Assembly: GCA_027346035.1 (NCBI GenBank)
Contig: DAIESZ010000344.1
Location: 1 to 6,164 of the forward strand
Length of the DNA: 6,164 nucleotides
Source: Propionibacteriaceae bacterium
GTDB lineage: Bacteria; Actinomycetota; Actinomycetes; Propionibacteriales; Propionibacteriaceae
Reading direction: 5' to 3'
Shown here: in pieces, positions 1 through 5,202 of the stretch
How the letters are laid out: the number at the start of each line of letters is the position of its first letter
Numbering within the stretch: the first letter of the stretch is position 1
Notes under the pieces: generated by a model
What the model saw: only the letters and a program-made list of their open reading frames with translations
What the model was told of the DNA's origin: nothing
The model's database searches: none
Translations under genes and position numbers: made by a program

Positions 1-3
1 AAC

Positions 4-105
4 GGCTGGCGATCTCTGCTCCGGCTGGCGAAAACAACGCCAAATCAGCAGTCATCGCCAGCCACTCGGCAGATATCGCCAGCAGAACCGTCAAAATCGC
101 CAGCC
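4..105. repeat. converging array of five diverged 16-bp motifs
   Basis: Five copies of a motif close to GGCTGGCGATNTCTGC are visible. Two are on the plus strand, at 4-19 (GGCTGGCGATCTCTGC) and 23-38 (GGCTGGCGAAAACAAC). Three are on the minus strand, at 63-48 (GGCTGGCGATGACTGC), 84-69 (TGCTGGCGATATCTGC) and 105-90 (GGCTGGCGATTTTGAC). The minus-strand copies are exactly 21 bp apart and the plus-strand copies 19 bp apart. The inner pair gives a perfect 9-bp inverted repeat (23-31 with 55-63), and the outer pair (5-19 with 69-83) matches at 14 of 15 positions. The tract could therefore fold as a large imperfect hairpin or cruciform centred near 43-44. It is visibly less GC-rich than the genes. 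It lies beyond the 3' end of the nuclease-helicase gene, and its left boundary is uncertain because the window starts there. It may be an intergenic repeat family, a terminator-like structure or a protein-binding array; the sequence does not decide. Confidence 0.75.
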
Positions 106-171
106 GCACACACCGGCCCCAATGGACGGACCCCACCGACAACACCGACACCACCGACCTCACGGACCACG

Positions 172-214
172 ACCACGACCGAGACCACGGACCACGACCG
201 AGACCACGGACCAC
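172..214. repeat. 19-bp tandem repeat, two copies plus partial
   Basis: The unit ACCACGACCGAGACCACGG occurs twice without mismatch at 172-190 and 191-209, followed by a five-base start of a third copy. It sits in a longer low-complexity stretch built from ACC, GAC and CACG words (about 121-215). No protein-coding role is supported: the plus-strand frame through it becomes an antisense shadow of the helicase gene. It probably arose by replication slippage. Confidence 0.8.
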
Positions 215-225
215 CGTCGACACGC

Positions 226-242
226 GGGGGGGCGGGGGCGGG
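226..242 (+). other. G-tract with quadruplex-forming potential
   Basis: The plus strand reads seven G, C, five G, C, three G. Splitting the first run gives four G3 tracts with one- to three-base loops, which meets the usual sequence rule for an intramolecular G-quadruplex. It lies about 57 bp past the stop codon of the minus-strand helicase gene, so the RNA of that gene would carry the C-rich complement. The pattern is seen directly; folding is inferred only. Confidence 0.4.
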
Positions 243-298
243 CCCGTGACGCCCGGCCGCCCAACGGTGCCGGCCGGCCGCCCCTCCGGCTGGGACCG

Positions 299-1756
299 TC
301 AGCGTCCCCGGAGCCTGGACAGCACCTCGGATCCCCCCGCGCGGAGCACCACGTCGGGGTCGCCCACGACGATCAGCCGGTCCGTGGCCCGGGACAGGCC
401 GACGTAGAGGCGTTCCCGGCTGCGGTCGCGGGTGCCGTCCTCGTTGAGGCAGAGCACCACCGCCCGACGCTCCATGCCCTTGAACGCGAGCACGTGGCTG
501 TAGAACACGTCGTCGTTCGACCAGTAATCGTCCCAGTAGTCGGCGAAACCCAGCGACTCCTGGCGTTCCCTCTGCACGGGGTGGCGCTCCCCCACGGTGA
601 GCAGGGCGATGTCGCGGGGGTGCCAGCCCTCGTCGAGAAGCCGTTCGACCTGGTCGTCAGCGGCGCCGATCGCCTCCCCGGTCGGCACCGGGATGAACTC
701 CACCGCCGGCCCCTCGCCCCCGCGCAGCACCATGGACGCCGGCGCCAGCGGCACGAAACTCTCCGCGATCTGCCGCGTGTTGCGCAGGTTGTGGTCGAGT
801 ACGAGCGGCACGAGCGCGAGCGGCGGGCGGCCGAAGCGGGCGAAGACCCGCTGACGCTCGTCGCTGTAGGCGTAGATGCCGCCGGTCGCCTCGTCGCGCA
901 GTGCGCCCACGAGCGGCGTCCACCAGTCGTCGGCGAAGTCCTGCGCCTCGTCGACGACGATGGCGTCGAACCGTGTCGCGTCCGGCAGCATGCGGGCCCG
1001 CTCGGCCATCAGCACCGGCAACTGGAACTCCCAGAAGTCGGAGTCGTTACGTGACGCGGTGATCTCGATGCCCCAACTGCGGGCGAGGTCCTCGAACGTT
1101 CCGACGAAGGCCGGGCGTTTGGCCGTCGAGCCGGTCAGCAACTCCCGGCGCAGATGCGAGGCCAGCCCATAGCTGTAGCAGACCACCGCCACGCGTTGCC
1201 GCACGCCGGTCGTCCGGCCACCGGCGAGGTCGGACGCCTGGCGGATCGCGAGCACGGTCTTCCCACTGCCGGCCCCGCCGCGGATCTCGACCCGGTTGAG
1301 CAGCCTGGTGGCCCCCAGCAGTTGCGCCTGCTCCATCGTCAGCCGGTCCGCGAGCGCGGCACGATCGTCGGCGACGGCGCCCGGATCGCGGGGCGGCAGG
1401 TTTCGCCCCACGAGGATCTCGCGGATCAGGTCGATGTCCTCGCGCGTCGGCGGGCGCGCGTCCGACCGGTGCAGCGAGGTGGTGTCCCAGATCCGTCGGC
1501 CGAGGTCCTCGAGATCGTTCGCGCCGCTGGCCTGCCAACGCGGGCAGTCCGGCGTCGCGAAGCCGGGGTCGAGCTCGGTGTGCGCAAGCACCACGTGATG
1601 GCTCCACCGGACGCGCACGCGGGAACCCCACCGCGGGTCCGTCTCGATGTAGTGGCGCAGGGCATACGTGCCGTCGCGCGCCTGGTCGACGGGATGGATC
1701 TCCTCGCCGTGCCCGTGCCGCTGGATCATCCAGCGTCCGTCGGGCTCGACCCACAC
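299..1756 (-). CDS. UvrD/Rep-like helicase part of NERD-helicase
   Basis: This 485-residue open frame holds the superfamily 1 helicase portion of a NERD-helicase protein, an ATP-driven DNA/RNA-processing enzyme acting in the cytoplasm. Counting from the GTG at 1756, the order is: the rest of the NERD fold (about 1-60); a Q-like element LTMEQAQLL (139-147); Walker A GGAGSGKT (160-167); motif II DEAQDF (269-274); motif III-like YSDERQRVF (297-305); motif IV NLRNTRQI (323-330); motif V-like HVLAFKGMERRAVVL (421-435); and motif VI YVGLSRATDRL (451-461). All the ATPase motifs look intact. GTG 1756 lies nine bases past the internal TAG, and AGGG (1767-1764) sits seven bases before it, so re-initiation is possible; a later ATG at 1729 is an alternative. 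The stop is TGA. The biological substrate is unknown. Nuclease-helicase fusions of this kind have been implicated in DNA repair and phage defence. Confidence 0.8.
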   Translation of the reverse strand: MWVEPDGRWMIQRHGHGEEIHPVDQARDGTYALRHYIETDPRWGSRVRVRWSHHVVLAHTELDPGFATPDCPRWQASGANDLEDLGRRIWDTTSLHRSDARPPTREDIDLIREILVGRNLPPRDPGAVADDRAALADRLTMEQAQLLGATRLLNRVEIRGGAGSGKTVLAIRQASDLAGGRTTGVRQRVAVVCYSYGLASHLRRELLTGSTAKRPAFVGTFEDLARSWGIEITASRNDSDFWEFQLPVLMAERARMLPDATRFDAIVVDEAQDFADDWWTPLVGALRDEATGGIYAYSDERQRVFARFGRPPLALVPLVLDHNLRNTRQIAESFVPLAPASMVLRGGEGPAVEFIPVPTGEAIGAADDQVERLLDEGWHPRDIALLTVGERHPVQRERQESLGFADYWDDYWSNDDVFYSHVLAFKGMERRAVVLCLNEDGTRDRSRERLYVGLSRATDRLIVVGDPDVVLRAGGSEVLSRLRGR

Positions 1757-1765
1757 ATGGCTGCC

Positions 1766-1960
1766 CTACACCTCGACGACCACGATGCCCGAGCCGGGCA
1801 TCAGCACGACGAGGTCGGCCTCGTGATCCTTGTGCTTGTCGGACAGCCGATGGTTGGCCAGAAGCACACAGTCGTCGTCGAGTTGGCGGCACAGGTGCTG
1901 CCAGACCTCACGCTCGGACGCCGTCTGGAAGCTCGGTTGATCTGGAACGGACGTCGCCAT
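1766..1960 (-). CDS. NERD domain N-terminal fragment, 64 residues
   Basis: The ATG at 1960 follows a textbook AGGAGG four bases upstream, which decides the start over the longer upstream frame. The 64 residues are the first half of a NERD (nuclease-related) domain. They comprise a helix with the conserved acid (TASEREVW, 13-20), the strand entering the active site (HEADLVVL, 46-53, D49 the likely metal-binding acid) and GIVVVEV (58-64) with E63. In the PD-(D/E)xK-type NERD fold the next residue is the catalytic lysine; here it is TAG. The fragment alone lacks the rest of the fold and is unlikely to be an active nuclease. It would matter only through readthrough or reassembly with the downstream polypeptide. 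Confidence 0.7.
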   Translation of the reverse strand: MATSVPDQPSFQTASEREVWQHLCRQLDDDCVLLANHRLSDKHKDHEADLVVLMPGSGIVVVEV

Positions 1961-1964
1961 CGCA

Positions 1965-1970
1965 CCTCCT
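1965..1970 (-). promoter_or_regulatory. strong Shine-Dalgarno of the NERD gene
   Basis: Reading the minus strand, AGGAGG is followed by TGCG and then the ATG at 1960. It is the strongest ribosome binding site in the window and fixes the N-terminus of the nuclease-helicase gene at MATSVPDQ. Confidence 0.85.
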
Positions 1971-1982
1971 GGGATCCACTGT

Positions 1983-1992
1983 CTGGGCCCAG
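1983..1992. repeat. 10-bp perfect palindrome CTGGGCCCAG
   Basis: This is a perfect palindrome in the 225-bp region between the divergent NERD-helicase and SDR genes, 23 bases upstream of the NERD gene start. The position fits an operator or an mRNA 5' structure near the ribosome binding site. A palindrome of this size also occurs by chance in GC-rich DNA. Confidence 0.35.
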
Positions 1993-2059
1993 CTTGGCAC
2001 CCGCGGAGCCGGTTCACCCGGGGGGTCGGACTTGGCCGACGACGGGCACGACATCCCGC

Positions 2060-2083
2060 CCCCATGGGGTGCCCCGACGGGGC
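2060..2083. repeat. adjacent GC palindrome and small hairpin
   Basis: CCCCATGGGG (2060-2069) is a perfect palindrome. One base later comes GCCCC-GAC-GGGGC (2071-2083), a 5-bp stem with a three-base loop. Both lie mid-way in the divergent intergenic region, about 100 bases from each gene start. They could be operator half-sites or RNA structure in a long leader. I see no convincing -35/-10 pair nearby on either strand. Confidence 0.3.
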
Positions 2084-2171
2084 CTCCCTCAGCGTCCCGC
2101 GAGAGGGTTACATGGAGCACACGAGCGACGGTCCGCCGCCGCCCGGGCATCATCGAGCGTTCGAGGGGATT

Positions 2172-2179
2172 GGAAGGGA
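2172..2179 (+). promoter_or_regulatory. Shine-Dalgarno of the SDR gene
   Basis: The purine run GGAAGGGA ends six bases before the ATG at 2186. It supports that start, which also places the nucleotide-binding strand MRVLVTG at the very N-terminus, as usual for this enzyme family. The same frame is open far upstream but is antisense to the helicase there. Confidence 0.7.
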
Positions 2180-2185
2180 ACCGCC

Positions 2186-2929
2186 ATGCGGGTACTCGTC
2201 ACCGGGTCTGCGGACGGCCTCGGCCGCCTGGCCGCCGCAACTCTGCTGGACGCCGGACACGACGTGGTCGTGCACGTCCGCAGCGAGGGCCGACTGGACG
2301 CCGTGCGCCACCTGCTCGACGCGGGGGCCCGGGAGGTGGTCGGCGACCTCGCCGACCCGGACCAGACGCGCTCGGTGGCCGAGCAGGTCGACGAGATGGG
2401 GCGGATGGACGCCGTGATCCACAACGCCGGTGTCAACGCGGGTCCGGCGATCCTCCCGGTCAACGTCGTCGCGCCCTACCTGCTGACCGCCACCATGCAG
2501 CGTCCGGACCGGCTGGTCTACCTCAGCAGCGGCATGCACCGCGGCGGTCACCCCGACCTCGCGCGCGTCGACTGGACCCTGCGGGGCAGGGGGTCATACT
2601 CCGACAGCAAGCTCTTCGTCACCGCGCTGGCCCTGGCCGTCGCCCGGCTCTGGCCGGGGGTGTTCAGCAACGCGGTCGACCCCGGGTGGGTTCCGACCCG
2701 GATGGGCGGCGCGGGCGCACCCGACGACCTGCGGCTCGGACACCTCACCCAGGAGTGGCTCGCCACCAGCGACGACCCGGAGGCGCTGACCAGCGGCGGC
2801 TACTGGCGCCACCAGCGCCGGACCGAGCCCCATCCGTCCGCGCGCGACCCGCGGTTCCAGACCGAGCTGCTCGCGTCGCTGGCCCGGTTCACCGGGGTCG
2901 AACTGGCGGCGGGGTCCGCTCCCCGCTGA
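2186..2929 (+). CDS. SDR family NAD(P)-dependent oxidoreductase
   Basis: This 247-residue protein is a classical-size short-chain dehydrogenase/reductase, a soluble Rossmann-fold enzyme that oxidises or reduces an alcohol/carbonyl group with NAD(P). Visible landmarks are the dinucleotide loop TGSADGLG (6-13); arginine at 32 just after the second strand, more typical of NADP than NAD; NAG (80-82); the fourth-helix asparagine N93; the serine region YLSSGMHRGG (112-121, catalytic serine 114 or 115); YSDSK (138-142, Tyr138 and Lys142); and DPGWVPT (165-171) after the active site. The full catalytic set is therefore present. The C-terminal part, with GGYWRHQRR (204-212), resembles SDRs annotated only generically in actinomycetes. 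The substrate cannot be told. The gene is divergent from the NERD-helicase gene and convergent with the transporter-like gene, with only 30 bp between the two stop codons, so it is likely transcribed alone. Confidence 0.9.
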   Translation: MRVLVTGSADGLGRLAAATLLDAGHDVVVHVRSEGRLDAVRHLLDAGAREVVGDLADPDQTRSVAEQVDEMGRMDAVIHNAGVNAGPAILPVNVVAPYLLTATMQRPDRLVYLSSGMHRGGHPDLARVDWTLRGRGSYSDSKLFVTALALAVARLWPGVFSNAVDPGWVPTRMGGAGAPDDLRLGHLTQEWLATSDDPEALTSGGYWRHQRRTEPHPSARDPRFQTELLASLARFTGVELAAGSAPR

Positions 2930-2959
2930 GGACGCCGGCGGCGCCTGCCCTGGCGGGAC

Positions 2960-3598
2960 TCACTCGTCGTCGTCCTCGACCAGCTCCCCGTGCCACGCTT
3001 CGAGGCCCTCCCGCACGGCGAACACGGCGATGACGAAGCCCGCCAGCGGGTCGAGCCAGGCGGCACCGGTGAGTTGGAACAGCACGAGCCCGGCCAGCGT
3101 GGACGCGCTCAGCAGCATGCACACCCGGGTCTCCGCAGCGTCCGCCAGGATCAGTGGATCGCCACCCAGCGCCATACCGACCCGACGCTTCGCGCTCGCC
3201 AGCAGCGGCATGACCACCAGCGACGCGACCAGCACCACGAGCCCCAGCGCGGACGTCTCGGGCGTGGCTCCCGCGACAAGGTCGCGGATGCCCTGCACCA
3301 GGACGTAGGCGGCGAGCACGAAGAAGCTCACCGCCACCAGCCTGAGCGCGCGCTTCTCGGCGTCCTCATGGACCACACCGTGGCGCAGCCGGGACGCCAG
3401 TCGCTGGGCCACCAGCACGGCCGAGATCGACTCGATGGCCGAGTCGAGCCCGAACCCGAGCAGCGACACCAGGCCGGCGGAGGCCCCGGCCGCCACGGCC
3501 AGCACTCCCTCGACCACGTTGTAGCCGATGGTGAACCGGGCCAGGCGGAGTCCGCGGCGGTTCAGCTGGGTCTCGGGCACTGCGGTCAACGACGACAT
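2960..3598 (-). CDS. short CDF-like cation transporter, membrane domain only
   Basis: This 212-residue integral membrane protein has about six hydrophobic segments (roughly 22-39, 41-64, 86-107, 116-135, 158-178 and 182-199). The layout matches the transmembrane half of cation diffusion facilitators, which exchange divalent metal ions for protons. Segment 2 has GFGLDSAIES (48-57; D52 and E56), and segment 5 begins ADAAETRVC (152-160; D153, E156). These are the positions where CDF proteins place their metal-binding acids. The usual cytoplasmic C-terminal domain is missing: the chain stops after segment 6 with an acidic tail, LVEDDDE. This length is normal for the small 'cation transporter' subfamily, so I read it as intact. 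The ATG at 3598 is preferred over the GTG at 3625, because a -10-like TACGGT sits seven bases upstream and a hairpin overlaps the GTG. The metal is unknown. Confidence 0.8.
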   Translation of the reverse strand: MSSLTAVPETQLNRRGLRLARFTIGYNVVEGVLAVAAGASAGLVSLLGFGLDSAIESISAVLVAQRLASRLRHGVVHEDAEKRALRLVAVSFFVLAAYVLVQGIRDLVAGATPETSALGLVVLVASLVVMPLLASAKRRVGMALGGDPLILADAAETRVCMLLSASTLAGLVLFQLTGAAWLDPLAGFVIAVFAVREGLEAWHGELVEDDDE

Positions 3599-3605
3599 GG
3601 CGTTC

Positions 3606-3611
3606 ACCGTA
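3606..3611 (-). promoter_or_regulatory. possible -10 element for leaderless transporter mRNA
   Basis: On the minus strand TACGGT (TANNNT) is followed by seven bases and then the ATG at 3598, with no Shine-Dalgarno sequence in between. This is the arrangement of leaderless actinobacterial transcripts. No clear -35 is seen; the region where it would lie overlaps the 3616-3637 hairpin. Confidence 0.4.
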
Positions 3612-3615
3612 TTCG

Positions 3616-3637
3616 ACGCGCGCACGGCAGCGCGCGT
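3616..3637 (-). terminator. 8-bp perfect hairpin between MDR and transporter genes
   Basis: ACGCGCGC (3616-3623) pairs perfectly with GCGCGCGT (3630-3637) around the six-base loop ACGGCA. It lies about 60 bases past the stop of the MDR gene and directly before the start of the transporter gene on the same strand. It may end MDR transcription (no T-tract, as is common in high-GC genomes) or act as an operator for the transporter promoter. A smaller 5-bp hairpin, CGCTC-GCC-GAGCG (3671-3683), lies nearer the MDR stop. Confidence 0.4.
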
Positions 3638-3698
3638 GACCCGCCAGCCGGGCCGGGAGCGATGACCGGACGCTCGCCGAGCGCGGCGCCGCGTCGGC

Positions 3699-4616
3699 TC
3701 AGAGCGTGACGACGACCTTCCCGTGTATGTGGCCCGCCGCCTGGAGCGCGACGGCGTCCCGGATCTGCTCGAGCGGATAGGTCGCGGCGACCGGCACAGT
3801 GAGCTGTCCGTCGACGATCAGGGCGGCGACCCGGTCGAGGGTCCCGGGGTCCGAGGCCCCGGCGCCGGTCGCCTTCGCCGACAGGGCGACACCGTGCGCC
3901 GCGATGGTGGAGATCCGCTCCGCTGGCACGCCCAACTCGGACGCGACGATGGCGGCCTCGGTGCCGTGCAGGTCGGTGGCCGCGGTGATCCCGTCGGGGG
4001 CGAGTGCGCGCACCCGATCGGCGAGACCCTCGCCGTAGGCCACCGGTTCGGCCCCGAGTCCGCGCAGGAACTCGAACGACGCCTCGGACGCGGTGCCGAT
4101 CACCCGGGCACCGGCCAGTCGGGCCAACTGGACGGTGAACACGCCCACCCCGCCGGCGGCGCCACCGACCAGCACCGTGTCCCCCGCGACGAGTCCGATC
4201 ACGCGCAGCGCCGCGTCCGCGGTTCTCGCCGCGATGTCGAGGGTGCTCGCGGTCACATCGTCGAGCCCGTCGGGTGTGTGCCGGATCCGGTCGACGGCCG
4301 GATCGACGACCACATGGTCGGCCAGGGCTCGGCCGAACGCACCACCGAACACGCGGTCGCCGACCGCGAAATCGGTGACGCCGTCGCCGACCTCGTCGAC
4401 GACTCCCGCGAAGTCGTTGCCGAACCCGGCGGGCAGGGTCACGCCGAACGCCGCGGCCGTCTGCGCGTTCGCGAGGACCTTCCAGTCGACCGGGTTCAGC
4501 GAGGCGGCCGTCACCCGCACCCGCACGCGCCCGGGCTCCGGGTGCGGGACTGCCACCTCCCGCACATTGAGGACCTCGGGTCCACCGAACGACTCCGCCA
4601 TCACTGATCTGTTCAC
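3699..4616 (-). CDS. zinc-less MDR, quinone oxidoreductase-like
   Basis: This 305-residue NADP-dependent medium-chain dehydrogenase/reductase is of the quinone-oxidoreductase type. It is soluble and reduces quinones, enones or similar electrophiles. Landmarks are the N-terminal signature FGGPEVL (10-16), NPVDWK (41-46), GNDFAGVVDEVG (66-77) and GDRVFG (86-91); the Rossmann loop VLVGGAAGGVGVF (148-160), whose AxGGVG pattern is typical of NADPH-binding MDRs; and the closing GKVVVTL (299-305). The cysteine and GHE zinc ligands of alcohol dehydrogenases are absent, so no catalytic zinc is expected. The GTG at 4616 is chosen because it supplies the first strand (MNRSVMAESFGG) seen in the family. 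The ATG at 4601 would remove it, and neither has a good ribosome binding site. The gene is divergent from the DUF1801 gene across 112 bp and lies 100 bp upstream of the co-directional transporter gene. The substrate is not determinable. Confidence 0.88.
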   Translation of the reverse strand: MNRSVMAESFGGPEVLNVREVAVPHPEPGRVRVRVTAASLNPVDWKVLANAQTAAAFGVTLPAGFGNDFAGVVDEVGDGVTDFAVGDRVFGGAFGRALADHVVVDPAVDRIRHTPDGLDDVTASTLDIAARTADAALRVIGLVAGDTVLVGGAAGGVGVFTVQLARLAGARVIGTASEASFEFLRGLGAEPVAYGEGLADRVRALAPDGITAATDLHGTEAAIVASELGVPAERISTIAAHGVALSAKATGAGASDPGTLDRVAALIVDGQLTVPVAATYPLEQIRDAVALQAAGHIHGKVVVTL

Positions 4617-4716
4617 GCCTGGCCCAACGCTGCCGGAGTCCGACGGATTCCGCGGTCTCGACCGGTGGACGCCGCCCCCGACGCGGGGCGCCATGGCTCG
4701 CCGAGGCGGCGCGTGG

Positions 4717-4722
4717 CAGGAT
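4717..4722 (+). promoter_or_regulatory. possible -10 element CAGGAT, DUF1801 gene
   Basis: CAGGAT lies exactly six bases before the ATG at 4729, the spacing expected for a -10 box of a leaderless mRNA. The same bases contain AGGA seven bases before the ATG, so a weak Shine-Dalgarno reading is equally possible. Confidence 0.35.
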
Positions 4723-4728
4723 CGCCCC

Positions 4729-5148
4729 ATGGCAACCAAGAGCAGCGGCCTGTCGGCCGAGGAGCGCGCCGCGATCAAGCAGTACGCCGCGGAGCGCAAG
4801 CGCGAGCAGGAGGGCAAGGCGGGCGAGGCCGACGTGCTGGCTGCGATCGCGGCCATGGACGACCACGATCGGCCGATCGCCGAGGGGCTTCATGCTCTGG
4901 TCACGCGCGAATTCCCGGACCTCATGAGCCGGACGTGGTACGGCTACCCGGCCTATGCGCGCGACGGCAAGATCGTGTTCTTCTACCAGTTCGCCGCCAA
5001 GTTCAAGACCCGCTACGGCCACATCGGCTTCCAGGACGTCGCGAAGCTCGACGACGGCGCCATGTGGCCGACCGCCTTCGCGATCATGGCGTGGAACGAC
5101 GAGGTCGAGACCCGAGTGACCGACCTCATCCGTCGGGCGCTGGGATAG
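4729..5148 (+). CDS. DUF1801 (YdhG-like) domain protein
   Basis: This small soluble protein of 139 residues has a charged, helical, alanine/glutamate/lysine-rich N-terminus (MATKSSGLSAEERAAIKQYA). The DUF1801/YdhG-like core follows: a helix containing LHALVTREFPDL (54-65), the family signature TWYGYPAYARDGKIVFFY (69-86), and LDDGAMWPTAFAI (107-119). Relatives are often annotated as 'iron chaperone' by similarity to Bacillus YdhG/frataxin-like proteins, but the actual role in actinomycetes is not established and I do not assign it. The start is set by the conserved MATKSSG beginning; an in-frame ATG at 4693 would add 12 residues that do not look conserved. The stop is TAG, at the family's usual length. 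The gene is followed 54 bases later by the Gfo/Idh gene, which seems to have its own promoter-like element. Confidence 0.85.
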   Translation: MATKSSGLSAEERAAIKQYAAERKREQEGKAGEADVLAAIAAMDDHDRPIAEGLHALVTREFPDLMSRTWYGYPAYARDGKIVFFYQFAAKFKTRYGHIGFQDVAKLDDGAMWPTAFAIMAWNDEVETRVTDLIRRALG

Positions 5149-5190
5149 TGCGGCTCGCGGCGCGACCGCCACGCGGGCATCGTCGCTGAC

Positions 5191-5196
5191 TAAGCT
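5191..5196 (+). promoter_or_regulatory. possible -10 element TAAGCT, Gfo/Idh gene
   Basis: TAAGCT fits TANNNT and lies exactly six bases before the GTG at 5203, with no ribosome binding site between them, as in leaderless actinobacterial mRNAs. No -35 match is evident. If real, the oxidoreductase gene can be transcribed independently of the DUF1801 gene. Confidence 0.5.
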
Positions 5197-5202
5197 CCAC
5201 TC

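Larger units (their letters stand above)
299..1960 (-). pseudogene. NERD nuclease-helicase gene interrupted by in-frame TAG
   Basis: Read as one frame from the ATG at 1960 to the TGA at 301-299, this is a 554-codon gene with a single internal stop, TAG at 1768-1766 (codon 65). Up to that codon the product is an N-terminal NERD domain ending in VVVEV; immediately after it the same frame continues GSHVWVEPDGRW, the expected continuation of a NERD fold. Family members have lysine here (E-x-K), so a single A-to-T change, AAG to TAG, explains the interruption. No other frame lesion occurs in the following 488 codons, which suggests a very recent mutation, a sequencing error, or a functional split. 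TAG also ends the DUF1801 gene at 5148 at its normal family length, so it acts as an ordinary stop here. Whether the locus is dead or makes two polypeptides cannot be told from sequence. Confidence 0.75.

Noticed and set aside
4..105. CRISPR array
   Set aside because: The repeats are only about 16 bp, diverged, and in both orientations with 3-9 bp between copies; no spacers of CRISPR length.
253..277. terminator hairpin CCGGCC/GGCCGG after the helicase gene
   Set aside because: The stem is short and made of self-complementary GGCC words that are common by chance in this sequence; no T-tract follows.
122..1054. 310-codon plus-strand open frame
   Set aside because: It is antisense to the helicase, rich in H/R/P and without recognisable domains. 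Its start lies in low-complexity repeats. It is a GC-rich shadow frame.
1766..1768. TAG as a genetically recoded amino acid
   Set aside because: TAG ends the DUF1801 gene at 5148 at the normal family length, and pyrrolysine-type recoding is not expected in actinomycetes, so genome-wide recoding is unlikely.
1154..2185. N-terminal extension of the SDR frame to position 1154
   Set aside because: The extension is antisense to the NERD-helicase gene. The SDR fold begins at 2186 with its own ribosome binding site.
2930..2959. terminator between the convergent SDR and transporter genes
   Set aside because: Only a 4-bp CGCC/GGCG stem is visible in the 30-bp gap, and there is no T-tract; too weak to call.
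2032..3033. 333-codon plus-strand open frame overlapping the SDR gene
   Set aside because: It is an arginine/proline-rich alternative frame of the SDR gene with no motifs; the SDR frame has the full catalytic set.
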